A DNA stretch of 64,000 nucleotides from Pseudomonas sp. JUb42 (GTDB taxonomy: Bacteria; Pseudomonadota; Gammaproteobacteria; Pseudomonadales; Pseudomonadaceae), in contig NZ_JANUFD010000018.1 of the NCBI RefSeq assembly GCF_024807945.1, positions 124,001 to 188,000 on the forward strand, in the 5' to 3' direction. This document shows, piece by piece, positions 8,291 to 17,721 of the stretch. The notes beneath the pieces are model-generated. The model ran no database searches. It was not told the DNA's origin and was given only the letters and a program-made list of their open reading frames with translations. Position 1 is the first letter of the stretch; each line of letters opens with the position of its first letter. Made by a program: the position numbers and the translations under genes.

Positions 8291-9256
8291 ATGACGCAAC
8301 CTGCCCTTCTGCGAATTGCCGTGCTCGATGACTGGCAATCCATCGCCAGCGGCGTACTGGACTGGTCGGTCCTCGACAGCGTTGGTGAAGTCAGCTTTCT
8401 CCATCAATACCCTGCCGACACCGCGACCATGGTCGAGCGCCTGGCTTCGTTCGACGTGATCTGCATCATGCGCGAACGCACGCCCTTCAACGAAGCGCTG
8501 CTCTCGCAACTGCCGAACCTCAAGCTGCTGGTCACCGGCGGCATGCGCAACGCCGCCATCGACGTCGCCGCAGCCCGCCGCCACGGCATCGAAGTCTGCG
8601 GTACGGAAAGCTACAAGCACGCCGCTCCCGAGCTGACCTGGGCACTGATCATGGGCATCACCCGTAATCTGGTCAGCGAGGCCAACTCCCTGCGCGCGGG
8701 CAACTGGCAGATCGGCATCGGCAGCGACCTGCACGGCAAGACCCTCGGCATTCTCGGCCTGGGCAGCATCGGCAAATGGATCGCCCGCTACGGCCAGGCG
8801 TTCGGCATGAAAGTCATTGCCTGGAGCCAGAACCTCACCGCCGAAGCGGCGGCCGAAGTCGGCGTGACCCGGGTCAGCAAGCAGGAGCTGTTCGAGCAGG
8901 CCGACATTCTCTCCGTACACCTGGTCCTCAGCGACCGCAGCCGCGGCCTGGTCGACGCAGAGGCATTGGGCTGGATGAAACCCACCGCCTACCTGATCAA
9001 CTCCTCCCGCGGCCCGATTGTCGATGAAGCGGCGTTGATCGACAGCCTGCGCCACAAGCGCATCGCCGGTGCGGCCCTGGACGTCTTCGATATCGAGCCT
9101 CTGCCCGTAGATCATCCGTACCGCAGCCTCGATAACGTCCTGGCCACGCCCCATGTCGGCTACGTGACGCAGAACAACTACCATATGTTCTACAGCCAGA
9201 TCATCGAAGATATCCAGGCCTGGCATGCCGGCAAGCCGATTCGCGTGTTTGCCTGA
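8291..9256 (+). CDS. D-isomer-specific 2-hydroxyacid dehydrogenase
   Basis: A 321-residue NAD(P)H-dependent oxidoreductase. The Rossmann motif GILGLGSIGKW is at about residues 154-164. Catalytic Arg lies in INSSRGPIVDE, Glu in DVFDIEPLPVDHP and His in ATPHVGYV, the three expected active-site positions. Members interconvert 2-keto and D-2-hydroxy acids; some act as phosphoglycerate dehydrogenase-like or glyoxylate/hydroxypyruvate reductases. Substrate cannot be read from sequence. It is monocistronic between two REPINs. Confidence 0.9.
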   Translation: MTQPALLRIAVLDDWQSIASGVLDWSVLDSVGEVSFLHQYPADTATMVERLASFDVICIMRERTPFNEALLSQLPNLKLLVTGGMRNAAIDVAAARRHGIEVCGTESYKHAAPELTWALIMGITRNLVSEANSLRAGNWQIGIGSDLHGKTLGILGLGSIGKWIARYGQAFGMKVIAWSQNLTAEAAAEVGVTRVSKQELFEQADILSVHLVLSDRSRGLVDAEALGWMKPTAYLINSSRGPIVDEAALIDSLRHKRIAGAALDVFDIEPLPVDHPYRSLDNVLATPHVGYVTQNNYHMFYSQIIEDIQAWHAGKPIRVFA

Positions 9257-9279
9257 TAGTCGGCTGGATGCACCTTGTT

Positions 9280-9366
9280 TGTGGGAGCGAGGCTTGCCCG
9301 CCAATGGCTTGACTGGGTATGTCTGACACACCGAGTTGCCCGGTTCGCGGGCAAGCCTTGCTCCAA
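9280..9366. repeat. REPIN, mixed GTGGGAG/CTCCAAC ends
   Basis: Left arm TGTGGGAGCGAGGCTTGCCC, right arm GCGGGCAAGCCTTGCTCCAAC. The outer tips do not match each other. Confidence 0.8.
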
Positions 9367-9473
9367 CAGGCGACATCCTGATTTTCTGCGTATGAAAAAC
9401 CCTCGGCGAACGACGGGCGAGCGATTGTGTCTCAAAGCCACGCCTCCCCGCTCACCACGTCAAGGAAGTCCCC

Positions 9474-10385
9474 ATGACCACCGAAAACGACGGCAAGACC
9501 CCAGGTCTGTCTGCTGAAGAAGAACGCGAGATCGACAAGAACCAGCCGCCCCGCGCTGCCGTGCTGCACGAAACCATTCGTGCCCAGGGCGATCAGGAGC
9601 TGGAGCGCAGTGTCGCGGCGTTGTTCTGGTCGGCCCTGGCCGCCGGGTTGACCATGGGCCTGTCACTGATGGGCATGGGGCTGTTCAACGCGCGACTGCC
9701 GGACGGCGAAGCCAGCAAGGTGATTGCCAGCCTCGGCTATTGCGCGGGCTTTCTCGCGGTGATCCTGGCGCGGCAGCAGTTGTTCACCGAGAACACCCTG
9801 ACCGCCGTACTGCCCGTCATGACCAAACCGACCATCAAAAACTTCGGCCGCCTGCTCAGGCTGTGGAGCGTAGTACTGGTGGGCAATCTGATGGGCACCC
9901 TGCTGGTGGCCTACGTGATGCTGCATTTGCCGATCTTCGACAGCAAGACCGACGCCGCCTTTCTCGAGATCGGCCGCAAGGTCATGGAGAACGGTGTCGG
10001 CCAGATGTTCGCCAAGGGCATCGTCTCCGGCTGGATGATCGCCACCATGGTGTGGATGATTGCGTCAATGGAAGGCGGCAAGATCTGGATCATCGTGTTG
10101 ATCACCTACCTGATGGCCCTGGGCGATTTCACCCATATCGTCGTCGGCTCTGCAGAAGTTTCCTACTTGGTATTCGCCGGTGAGCTACCGTGGAAGGACT
10201 TCATCACTATTTTCGCCGGACCGACCCTGGCCGGTAACATCATCGGCGGCAGTTTTATCTTCGCCCTGATCAGTCACGCCCAGATCCGCAGTGAGCGCGA
10301 CCGCACAACCCGCGAAGAGCAACGCCAGCAAGCCTTGCGTCAGCGGCGCTTGGCTGAAGAGGCTGCCTCCAGCGACAAGACTTAA
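9474..10385 (+). CDS. Formate/nitrite transporter family channel (FocA/NirC-like)
   Basis: A 303-residue protein with a charged cytosolic N-terminus (to about residue 45), then six hydrophobic segments. FNT features include LFWSALAAGLTMGLSLMGMG, the QQLFTENTLTAVLPV loop, WSVVLVGNLMGTLLVAY and HIVVGSAEVSYLVFAG. The half-helix TENTL and the central His of the HIVVGS loop are typical of anion-conducting FNT pentamers in the inner membrane. The C-terminus is a long charged tail rich in Arg and Gln. Specific substrate (formate, nitrite or another small anion) is not resolved. Confidence 0.88.
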   Translation: MTTENDGKTPGLSAEEEREIDKNQPPRAAVLHETIRAQGDQELERSVAALFWSALAAGLTMGLSLMGMGLFNARLPDGEASKVIASLGYCAGFLAVILARQQLFTENTLTAVLPVMTKPTIKNFGRLLRLWSVVLVGNLMGTLLVAYVMLHLPIFDSKTDAAFLEIGRKVMENGVGQMFAKGIVSGWMIATMVWMIASMEGGKIWIIVLITYLMALGDFTHIVVGSAEVSYLVFAGELPWKDFITIFAGPTLAGNIIGGSFIFALISHAQIRSERDRTTREEQRQQALRQRRLAEEAASSDKT

Positions 10386-10397
10386 ATTTTTATTTAG

Positions 10398-10422
10398 AAA
10401 GCCCCTGCGTTTTTAGGGGCAA
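10398..10422. terminator. Weak hairpin after the FNT gene
   Basis: GCCCCT and AGGGGC pair around GCGTTTTT shortly after the FNT stop. No U-tract follows on the plus strand, so it may be only a partial terminator or an RNA-stabilising hairpin. Confidence 0.35.
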
Positions 10423-10461
10423 AATGCAGCCTTCAGCCTTTAATTGATAGCGACAGGCCAC

Positions 10462-11145
10462 ATGACTCGAATTCTGACAATCGAAGACGATGCCGTCACC
10501 GCAAATGAAATTGTTGCCGAACTCAGCAGCCACGGCCTGGACGTGGACTGGGTCGACAACGGCCGCGAAGGCCTGGTGCGGGCGGTCAGCGGCGACTACG
10601 ACTTGATCACCCTGGACCGCATGTTGCCGGAAGTCGATGGCCTGGCCATAGTCACCACTATCCGCGCCCTGGGTATTTCCACGCCAATCCTGATGATCAG
10701 CGCCCTTTCCGATGTCGACGAGCGGGTACGCGGCCTGCGCGCCGGTGGCGACGATTATCTGTCCAAACCCTTTGCTTCCGACGAAATGGCCGCCCGGGTC
10801 GAGGTGCTGCTGCGCCGCCGCAATCCGGTGACCGCCGCCGAAACCGTGCTGCGCGTCGCTGATCTGGAACTGAATCTGATCAGCCGTGAGGCCAGCCGTG
10901 GCGAGCAACCGCTGTCGCTGTTGCCCACCGAGTACAAGCTGCTGGAATTCCTGATGCGCAACAGCGGCCAGATCATCACCCGCATGATGATTTTCGAGGA
11001 AGTCTGGGGCTATCACTTCGACCCCGGCACCAACCTGATCGATGTGCATATCGGTCGTTTGCGCAAAAAGATCGACCCGCCCGGCATGACCCCGCTGATC
11101 CGAACCGTGCGAGGCTCCGGTTATGTCATTGCCGAACCCGTCTAA
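10462..11145 (+). CDS. OmpR-family two-component response regulator
   Basis: A 227-residue protein starting MTRILTIEDDAVTANEI. The receiver domain has the acidic pair DD at 9-10, phosphoacceptor Asp52 in TLDRMLPEVDG, conserved Ser/Thr in MISALSD and Lys102 in YLSKPF. The C-terminal winged helix (about 130-225) shows LLPTEYKLLEFLMRNSGQII and RLRKKIDP. An ATG 18 bp upstream is possible, but the chosen start gives the usual receiver N-terminus. It overlaps the downstream kinase by 23 bp, indicating translational coupling. The regulon is unknown. Confidence 0.93.
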   Translation: MTRILTIEDDAVTANEIVAELSSHGLDVDWVDNGREGLVRAVSGDYDLITLDRMLPEVDGLAIVTTIRALGISTPILMISALSDVDERVRGLRAGGDDYLSKPFASDEMAARVEVLLRRRNPVTAAETVLRVADLELNLISREASRGEQPLSLLPTEYKLLEFLMRNSGQIITRMMIFEEVWGYHFDPGTNLIDVHIGRLRKKIDPPGMTPLIRTVRGSGYVIAEPV

Positions 11146-12514
11146 CGGTTGGCGCTCTTCCAGCAGTCGTCTGCTGGCCTTGTACAGTTTTCTGTTCGTC
11201 GCCTGGAGCGGCATCCTGCTGGGCTTCCTGTACTGGGAAGTCACCAGTTACCTGGATAACCTGGCGCGCCATTCGCTGATGCAGCGCCAGCAGTTGTTTT
11301 CCCGCTTCGAAGGCGAACAACTGGTCGAAGCCCTGACCACCAGCGTGACCTACGACATCCGCACCGTGGACGCCTATGGCCTGTTCGACATGGACAAGCT
11401 GCCGATCAACGGGCCGATCCACCGCATCCCCCGGCATCTGCCGCTGGATGGGCAGATCCACGAGCTGAAAAACTGCACCGACTCCAACGACCCCGACCTG
11501 CCCCGGGACAGTTGCGATGCTGTCGCCATGCAGACCCGTGACGGCCGCTGGCTGGTGTTGGTACGGGACAACGGTTCGCTGTTCGCGGTCGCTACATTGA
11601 TCCTGCACGCGCTGTTCTGGGGGATCTCCCTGACGATCATTCCCGGCGTGGCGGGCTGGCATCTGTTACGCCGCCGTCCCTTGCAGCGTATTCGCGGCAT
11701 TCAGGCCAGCGCCGAGGCGATCATTGCCGGTGATCTGGCCCGGCGCCTGCCGGTGTCCAACAGCCGTGACGAACTGGACATGCTGGCGGTGATCGTCAAT
11801 GCCATGCTCGACCGTATCGAGAAGCTGATGAACGAGGTCAAGGGCGTCTGCGACAATATCGCCCACGACTTGCGTACGCCCCTGACCCGCCTGCGCGCCC
11901 AGCTCTATCGCATCCAGCAGCAATCCCCGGAAGACTCGACCCAGGGCGAGCAGATGGCCCAGGTCATCGCCGATGCCGATACCCTGATGGCGCGTTTTCG
12001 CGGCCTTCTGCGCATCTCCGAGCTTGAGGATCATCAGCGTCGTTCGGCCTTCGTCGTCCTCGATCCCAAACTGCTATTGTTGGAGCTGTACGACTTCTAC
12101 CTGCCTCTGGCCGAAGAAGGTCACGTATCCCTGCATGTCGAAATCGCCAACAACCTGCCACCGGTGACCGGCGACCGCGCCCTGCTGTTCGAGGCCCTGG
12201 CCAACCTGATGAGCAACTCGATCAAGTTCACCCCGGCCGGCGGCAGCGTACTGGTGATTGCCCGCGCCGAACTCGACAGCACCGTGATCGAAGTCCGAGA
12301 CTCCGGCCCGGGCATCCCCCAGGCCGAACGCGAAGCGGTGTTCAAGCGCTTCTATCGCAGCGAAAGCGGCACCCAGTCCAGCGGCTTCGGCCTGGGCCTG
12401 TCCATCGTTGCCGCCATCGTCAACCTGCATGGCTTTCGCCTGCAGATCGGCAACAGCCCGTCGGGCGGCGCGAGTTTAGTGTTGGAGTGCAGACAAATGA
12501 CGGATCTGGGCTAA
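11123..12514 (+). CDS. Two-component sensor histidine kinase
   Basis: A 463-residue membrane kinase. Transmembrane helices lie near residues 17-38 and 155-178, enclosing a periplasmic sensor of about 115 residues with two cysteines (NCTDSN, SCDAV). HAMP (about 180-232) is followed by the H-box NIAHDLRTPLTRLRAQL with phosphorylated His248. The ATPase domain has an N-box NLMSNSIKF, G1 DSGPGIP, F-box FKRFYRS and G2 GFGLGLSI. It partners the overlapping response regulator. The signal is not deducible; the sensor domain is not one I recognise. Confidence 0.93.
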   Translation: MSLPNPSNGWRSSSSRLLALYSFLFVAWSGILLGFLYWEVTSYLDNLARHSLMQRQQLFSRFEGEQLVEALTTSVTYDIRTVDAYGLFDMDKLPINGPIHRIPRHLPLDGQIHELKNCTDSNDPDLPRDSCDAVAMQTRDGRWLVLVRDNGSLFAVATLILHALFWGISLTIIPGVAGWHLLRRRPLQRIRGIQASAEAIIAGDLARRLPVSNSRDELDMLAVIVNAMLDRIEKLMNEVKGVCDNIAHDLRTPLTRLRAQLYRIQQQSPEDSTQGEQMAQVIADADTLMARFRGLLRISELEDHQRRSAFVVLDPKLLLLELYDFYLPLAEEGHVSLHVEIANNLPPVTGDRALLFEALANLMSNSIKFTPAGGSVLVIARAELDSTVIEVRDSGPGIPQAEREAVFKRFYRSESGTQSSGFGLGLSIVAAIVNLHGFRLQIGNSPSGGASLVLECRQMTDLG

Positions 12515-12523
12515 CCACAGACC

Positions 12524-12616
12524 GTTGGAGCGAGGCTTGCCCGCGAAGGCTTTGTCTCAGCCTCAAGATATGTATCGGATGTGCAGGCTCGTTCGCGGGC
12601 AAGCCACGCTCCCACG
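12524..12616. repeat. REPIN, GTTGGAGCGAGG type with CTCCCAC right end
   Basis: Arms GTTGGAGCGAGGCTTGCCC and GCGGGCAAGCCACGCTCCCAC, one substitution in the right arm. It lies between the convergent kinase and lipoprotein genes. Confidence 0.82.
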
Positions 12617-12645
12617 GGTTCTGCGCTGCTCCTGAAATTCAGGCA

Positions 12646-12677
12646 CAAAAAAAAGCCCATGGCAGCAGCCATGGGCT
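12646..12677 (-). terminator. Intrinsic terminator of the lipoprotein gene
   Basis: On the minus strand AGCCCATGGC and GCCATGGGCT form a 10-bp stem with a 4-nt loop, followed by a run of eight T. It begins about 30 bp after the lipoprotein stop. Confidence 0.88.
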
Positions 12678-12709
12678 CAACGAAGACCGTCGAAGGGAGC
12701 GTTCTTTAC

Positions 12710-13120
12710 TCAGCCAGGCATGCAGTCGAAGTCATGGCTGCGACCCAGTTGCTTGCCGCTGGCGTCTTCCAGTACGGCGCTGTAATCCTCACCCAGGCTG
12801 CTCTCGACCACTTTGTAGCGGCTGCCGGCCTTGAACTGGTTGAAGTTGATATGGGTGGTGCAGCGCTCCTGATTGTTATCGCCGTCGGGCTCAATGATCA
12901 GGCTCAGGTCCAGGCGGTGGGCGCCGGGGGTGACGTCGAAGTAGCGGCCGTCATTGAGGCGTTTGCCATCCAGGTTTTCGGCCATCAGCACTGCTGACGG
13001 CTCTTCCTTCAAGCCGATCCAGGCTTCGGTGGGATCGGGCTTTGGCATGGGTCCCGCGCAGGCCGACAACAGCCCCACCAGACCCAGCATGGGCAGCAAC
13101 AGCAGTGATTTGGACGACAT
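12710..13120 (-). CDS. Hypothetical lipoprotein
   Basis: A 136-residue protein with a type II signal peptide: MSSKSLLLLPMLGLVGLLSAC, lipobox LSAC with the acylated Cys at residue 21. The residue after Cys is Ala, favouring outer-membrane sorting. The mature part has a beta-rich pattern (GRYFDVTPGAHRLDLSL, NFNQFKAGSRYKVV) resembling small PEGA-like or lipid-anchored periplasmic beta folds, and two more Cys that may pair. No catalytic motif is evident. It is monocistronic with its own terminator and is divergent from the RND pump operon. Confidence 0.75.
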   Translation of the reverse strand: MSSKSLLLLPMLGLVGLLSACAGPMPKPDPTEAWIGLKEEPSAVLMAENLDGKRLNDGRYFDVTPGAHRLDLSLIIEPDGDNNQERCTTHINFNQFKAGSRYKVVESSLGEDYSAVLEDASGKQLGRSHDFDCMPG

Positions 13121-13344
13121 GGTGAATAACCTCGGCAGTGGAAAATGCTGTTCCCTTGTGTATCAGCGCTTGAAGCGTCAGGGCTTGCGATGGGGCCAGC
13201 TTGGCGAGGGGGTGAATGAAGCTCAAATGAATAACCGATGAAAGCTCCTTGCTGTCTCGGGTAAATCTTTGTTCATCCGTATGAAAGCCGCCTGTTAAGT
13301 CCGCGCACCAAGACTGCCGTGATTCCAAAGCGGAGGTTCCTGGC

Positions 13345-16300
13345 ATGCTCGGGCTGGTAAAGACTGCACTGCTCAAGCCCTACACGTTTATCGTGTTGGC
13401 GATTTTCATCTGTATCGTCGGGCCGTTGGCGGCCCTGAAAACCCCCACTGATGTATTTCCCGATATCGGCATTCCGGTGATAGCCGTGGTCTGGCAGTAC
13501 AACGGGCTGTCTCCCGACGCCATGGCCGGGCGGGTGATCTACACCTACGAACGCTCCCTGAGCACCACGGTCAACGACATCGAGCACCTCGAGTCGCAAT
13601 CGCTACCCGGCATGGGCATCGTCAAGATCTTCTTCCAGCCGGGCGTGGATATCCGCACCGCCAATGCCCAGGTCACGGCGGTGTCGCAGACCGTGCTCAA
13701 GCAGATGCCCCCCGGCATCACCCCGCCGCTGATCCTCAACTACAGCGCCTCCACGGTGCCGATCCTGCAAATGGCCTTTTCCAGCCCGACTCTGTCGGAA
13801 GCGCGGATTCGTGACTTGGTGCAAAACAATGTGCGCCTGCCCCTGACCGCCGTGCCCGGCATCGCCCTGCCTACGCCCATGGGCGGTCGGCAACGGCAGA
13901 TCACCTTGGACCTGGACCCCCAGGCCCTGGCCGCCAAGGGCTTGTCCGCCCAGGACGTCGGCAATGCCCTGGCCGCGCAGAACCAGATCATTCCGGTGGG
14001 TACGGCGAAGATGGGCAGCGACGAATACACCGTGCTGCTCAATAACAGCCCAAAGGCCATCGATGAGCTCAACCAGTTGCCGATCAAGACCGTCGACGGC
14101 GCCCTGATCACCATCGGCCAGGTGGCCCACGTGCGCGATGGCTCGCCGCCGCAGACCAACGTAGTGCGGGTCGATGGCCGCCGCGCGGTACTGATGCCAG
14201 CGCTGAAGAACGGCAATATCTCGACCCTGTCCATCGTCGACGGTGTGCGCAACATGCTGCCGCTGATCAACGAAACCCTGCCGCCGGAAATGAAAACCTC
14301 GCTGCTGGGCGATGCTTCGGTGTTCGTCAAGGAGTCGGTGGGCAGTGTCGCCCGCGAGGGCATTATCGCCGCCCTGCTGACCAGCCTTATGATTCTGCTG
14401 TTCCTCGGCAGCTGGCGTTCGACCCTGATCATCGCCGCGTCATTCCCCTGGCGGTGCTCTCGGCCATCGCCCTGCTCGCCCTCAGCGGCCAGACCCTCAA
14501 CGTCATGACCCTCGGCGGCCTGGCCCTGGCCGTGGGCATTCTGGTGGACGACGCGACGGTGACCATCGAGAACATCAACTGGCACCTGGAGCAAGGCAAG
14601 GCGGTCAAGGAGGCGATCCTCGATGGTGCCCGGCAGATCGTTGGTCCGGCCTTTGTCTCGCTGCTGTGTATCTGCATCGTCTTCGTGCCGATGTTCATGT
14701 TGCAGGGCATCGCCGGGTATTTGTTCCGGCCCATGGCCCTGGCGGTGATCTTCGCCATGGCCAGTTCGTTCCTGCTGTCGCGGACCCTGGTGCCGACCCT
14801 GGCGATGTTCCTGCTCAAGCCCCATGTGCTGGAACAGGGCGCCGGACATCACCCGGAAGACGCGGTGATCAATCATCACGAAGGCGACCAGCATGCGCCG
14901 CCGCGCAATGCCTTACTGCGCAGTGCCTTGCGCATCCAGCAGGGTTTCGAGCACGGTTTCTCGGCGGTGCGGGACGTTTATTACGGTCTGCTGGGCCTGG
15001 CCTTGAAGTACTACAAGCGCTTCCTGATCGGTTTTCTCACCTGCGTGCTGGTCAGCTTCGCCTTGCTGCCAAGCCTGGGCCAGGACTTCTTCCCGACCAC
15101 CGATGCCGGTGCTCTGGCCCTGCATGTGCGCCTGCCCCTGGGGACTCGCATCGAAGAAAGCGCCGCGGCCTTCGACCGCATCGAGCAACGCATCCGCGAG
15201 ATCATCCCCGCCAACGAACTGGACACGGTGATCGACAATATCGGCATCCCCTTGAGCGGCATCGATATGGCCTATAGCAGCAGCGGCACCATCGGCCCCC
15301 AGGACGGCGATATTCAGGTCACCCTCAAAGCCGATCATGCACCCACCGCCGATTACGTCAAACGCCTGCGCGAAGCCCTGCCGCAAAGTTTCCCCGGCAG
15401 CCACTTCGCCTTCCTGCCCGCCGATATCAGCAGCCAGATCCTCAACTTCGGCAACCCGGCGCCCCTGGACGTGAAAGTCTCCGGCCCCGACGGCGAGGCC
15501 AACCGCGCCTATGCCCTGGAGTTGCAACGACGCCTGCAACATGTGCCCGGCATCGCCGATCTGCGCATCCAGCAGTCCACCGGCTACCCATCGCTGCAAG
15601 TGAATGTCGACCGTCTGCGCGCCAAGCAACTGGGTATCACCGAGCACGACGTCACTACCAGCCTCGGCGCATCCCTGGCCGGGACCTCACAAGTGGCGCC
15701 GACCTACTGGCTGAACCCGAAAAACGGCGTGTCCTACTCCATCGTCGCCGCCACCCCGCAATACCGCATGGACAACCTGCCGACCCTGGAAGCGCTGCCC
15801 ATTACCGGTGCCGATGGTCAGTCGCAGATCCTCGGCGGCCTGGCGACCATCCAGCGCGTGGACAGCCCGGCGGTCGTCACTCACTACAATATCCAGCCGA
15901 CGCTCGACCTGTTCGCCAACGTTCAGGGCCGCGACCTGGGCGGCGTGGCCAAGGACGTGCAGAAGGTCATCGACGGCGCCGCAGCCCTGCGCCCGAAAGG
16001 CGCGACCATCACCCTGCACGGCCAGATCGACGCCCTGCATGAAGCCTTCAGCGGCCTGAGTTTCGGCCTGCTCGGCGCGGTGGTGCTGATCTACCTGCTG
16101 ATCGTGGTCAACTTCCAGTCCTGGCTCGACCCGTTCGTGATCATCACCGGCCTGCCGGCGGCCCTGGCCGGCATTGTGTGGATGCTGTTCCTCAGTAATA
16201 CCTCGCTGTCGGTGCCGGCCCTGACCGGGGCGATCCTGTGCATGGGCGTCGCCACGGCCAACTCGATCCTGGTAGTGAGCTTCTGTCGCGAGCGCCTGGC

Positions 16301-16565
16301 CGAACATGGCGATGCCCTCAAGGCCGCCATGGAGGCCGGTTATACGCGTTTCCGCCCGGTGTGCATGACCGCCCTGGCGATGATCCTCGGCATGCTGCCC
16401 CTGGCCCTGTCTCAGGAGCAGAACGCCCCCCTGGGCCGTGCCGTCATCGGCGGCCTGATCCTCGCCACCACCGCCACCCTGCTGTTCGTGCCCGTGGTTT
16501 TCAGCCTGGTGCACCGCCGCTCACCTTCTCGTGCCGCTGTTGGAGAAACACCCCATGTCGTCTGA
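13345..16565 (+). pseudogene. RND efflux permease, frameshifted
   Basis: Two overlapping frames (13345-14508 and 14442-16565) together make one inner-membrane AcrB/HAE-type proton antiporter of about 1073 residues, a normal length. The first frame ends soon after LGSWRSTLIIAAS; the second resumes with the matching IPLAVLSAIALLALSGQTLN. This is what one missing base between 14441 and 14442 would produce. The RND helix 4 motif GILVDDATVTIEN follows the lesion. The first gene of a permease-adaptor-outer membrane factor operon. Either the pump is inactivated or the base is an assembly error; downstream partner genes are intact. Confidence 0.85.
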
Positions 16566-17721
16566 ACACGCCCCTTCACGCAAACGCCTGATGCTGGTCG
16601 GCATCGGCGGCCTGACCCTGGCCGCCCTGCTGGTGGCCAACGGTCTGGCCGCGCGCACCCGCCATGAGCAATCGGTTACCGCCTGGACCGAGACCCAGGC
16701 CCTGCCGGTGGTCAACGTGTTCCAGCCGTCCCACAACGCCCAAGGCAACACCCTGCAACTGCCCGCGCACCTGGAGGCGTGGAGCAAGGCACCGATCAAT
16801 GCCCGGGTCAGCGGCTACCTGAAAGACTGGAGCAGCGATATCGGCAGCCAGGTCAGCGCCGGGCAGGTCCTGGCGACCATCGACAGCCCCGAACTGGATC
16901 AGCAACTGGCCCAGACCCGCGCCCATCTGGCGCAACAGACCGCAACCGCAAAACTGGCCGCCACCACCGCAGAACGCTGGCAGAACCTGTTGGCCAACCA
17001 TTCGGTATCGCAGCAGGAAGTCGACGAGAAACTGGCCAACGCCGCTGCAGCCAAGGCCGATATGCAGGCGGCCGCCGCCGACTATGCGCGTTTGACCGAT
17101 CTGGAAGCCTACAAGACCATCCGCGCGCCGTTCGCCGGGACCATCACCGCGCGCAATACCGATATCGGCCAGTTGATCAAGGCCGACGACGGCGGTGGCA
17201 CGCCACTGTTCAACATCGCCGATACCCGGCGTGTACGCCTGTACGTGCCGGTGCCGCAGAACTACGCCAGCATCATCACCCCGGGCATGCAGGTGCAGTT
17301 GACCGTGCCCGAGCATCCCAACCAGCAGTTCAGCGCGCGCCTGCTCGGCGACTCGACGGCGGTGGACCCGCGGTCCGGCACCCTGCTGGCCCAGTTCGTT
17401 GCCGACAACCCTGACGGCGCCCTGCTCCCCGGCGACTACGCCGAGGCCACCCTCAAGATCAGCGCCTCACCCAATGGCGTGAGCATCCCGGCCAGCGCCC
17501 TGATTTTCCGCGCCGCCGGTACTCAGGTCGCGGTGCTTGACGGGCAACAGCACGTGCATATGCGCACCATTCATATCGGCATGGACTTGGGCGATCGCCT
17601 GGTGATCGATCAGGGCCTGGCGCCCAATGATCGGGTGGTGGATAACCCGCCGGACGCCCTGCGCGAGAACGACCCGGTGCAACTGGCCGACGCCGGAGGT
17701 GCCCATGCGCCCAAGGCTTGA
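16555..17721 (+). CDS. RND efflux periplasmic adaptor (membrane fusion protein)
   Basis: A 388-residue HlyD/AcrA-type adaptor starting MSSEHAPSRKR, with GGAGAAAC as ribosome site. Residues 12-33 are a single uncleaved membrane anchor. The lipoyl half-motifs are APINARVSGYLKDW and TIRAPFAGTITAR, flanking a coiled-coil hairpin (about 120-190). Beta-barrel and membrane-proximal domains follow. It overlaps the permease stop by 11 bp and the outer membrane factor start by 17 bp, so translation is coupled. The adaptor bridges the inner-membrane pump to the outer-membrane channel; the substrate is unknown. Confidence 0.92.
   Translation: MSSEHAPSRKRLMLVGIGGLTLAALLVANGLAARTRHEQSVTAWTETQALPVVNVFQPSHNAQGNTLQLPAHLEAWSKAPINARVSGYLKDWSSDIGSQVSAGQVLATIDSPELDQQLAQTRAHLAQQTATAKLAATTAERWQNLLANHSVSQQEVDEKLANAAAAKADMQAAAADYARLTDLEAYKTIRAPFAGTITARNTDIGQLIKADDGGGTPLFNIADTRRVRLYVPVPQNYASIITPGMQVQLTVPEHPNQQFSARLLGDSTAVDPRSGTLLAQFVADNPDGALLPGDYAEATLKISASPNGVSIPASALIFRAAGTQVAVLDGQQHVHMRTIHIGMDLGDRLVIDQGLAPNDRVVDNPPDALRENDPVQLADAGGAHAPKA

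Noticed and set aside
14436..14447. Programmed ribosomal frameshift in the RND permease
   Set aside because: No slippery heptamer, stem or pseudoknot is seen and RND permeases are not known to use recoding; a one-base deletion is simpler.
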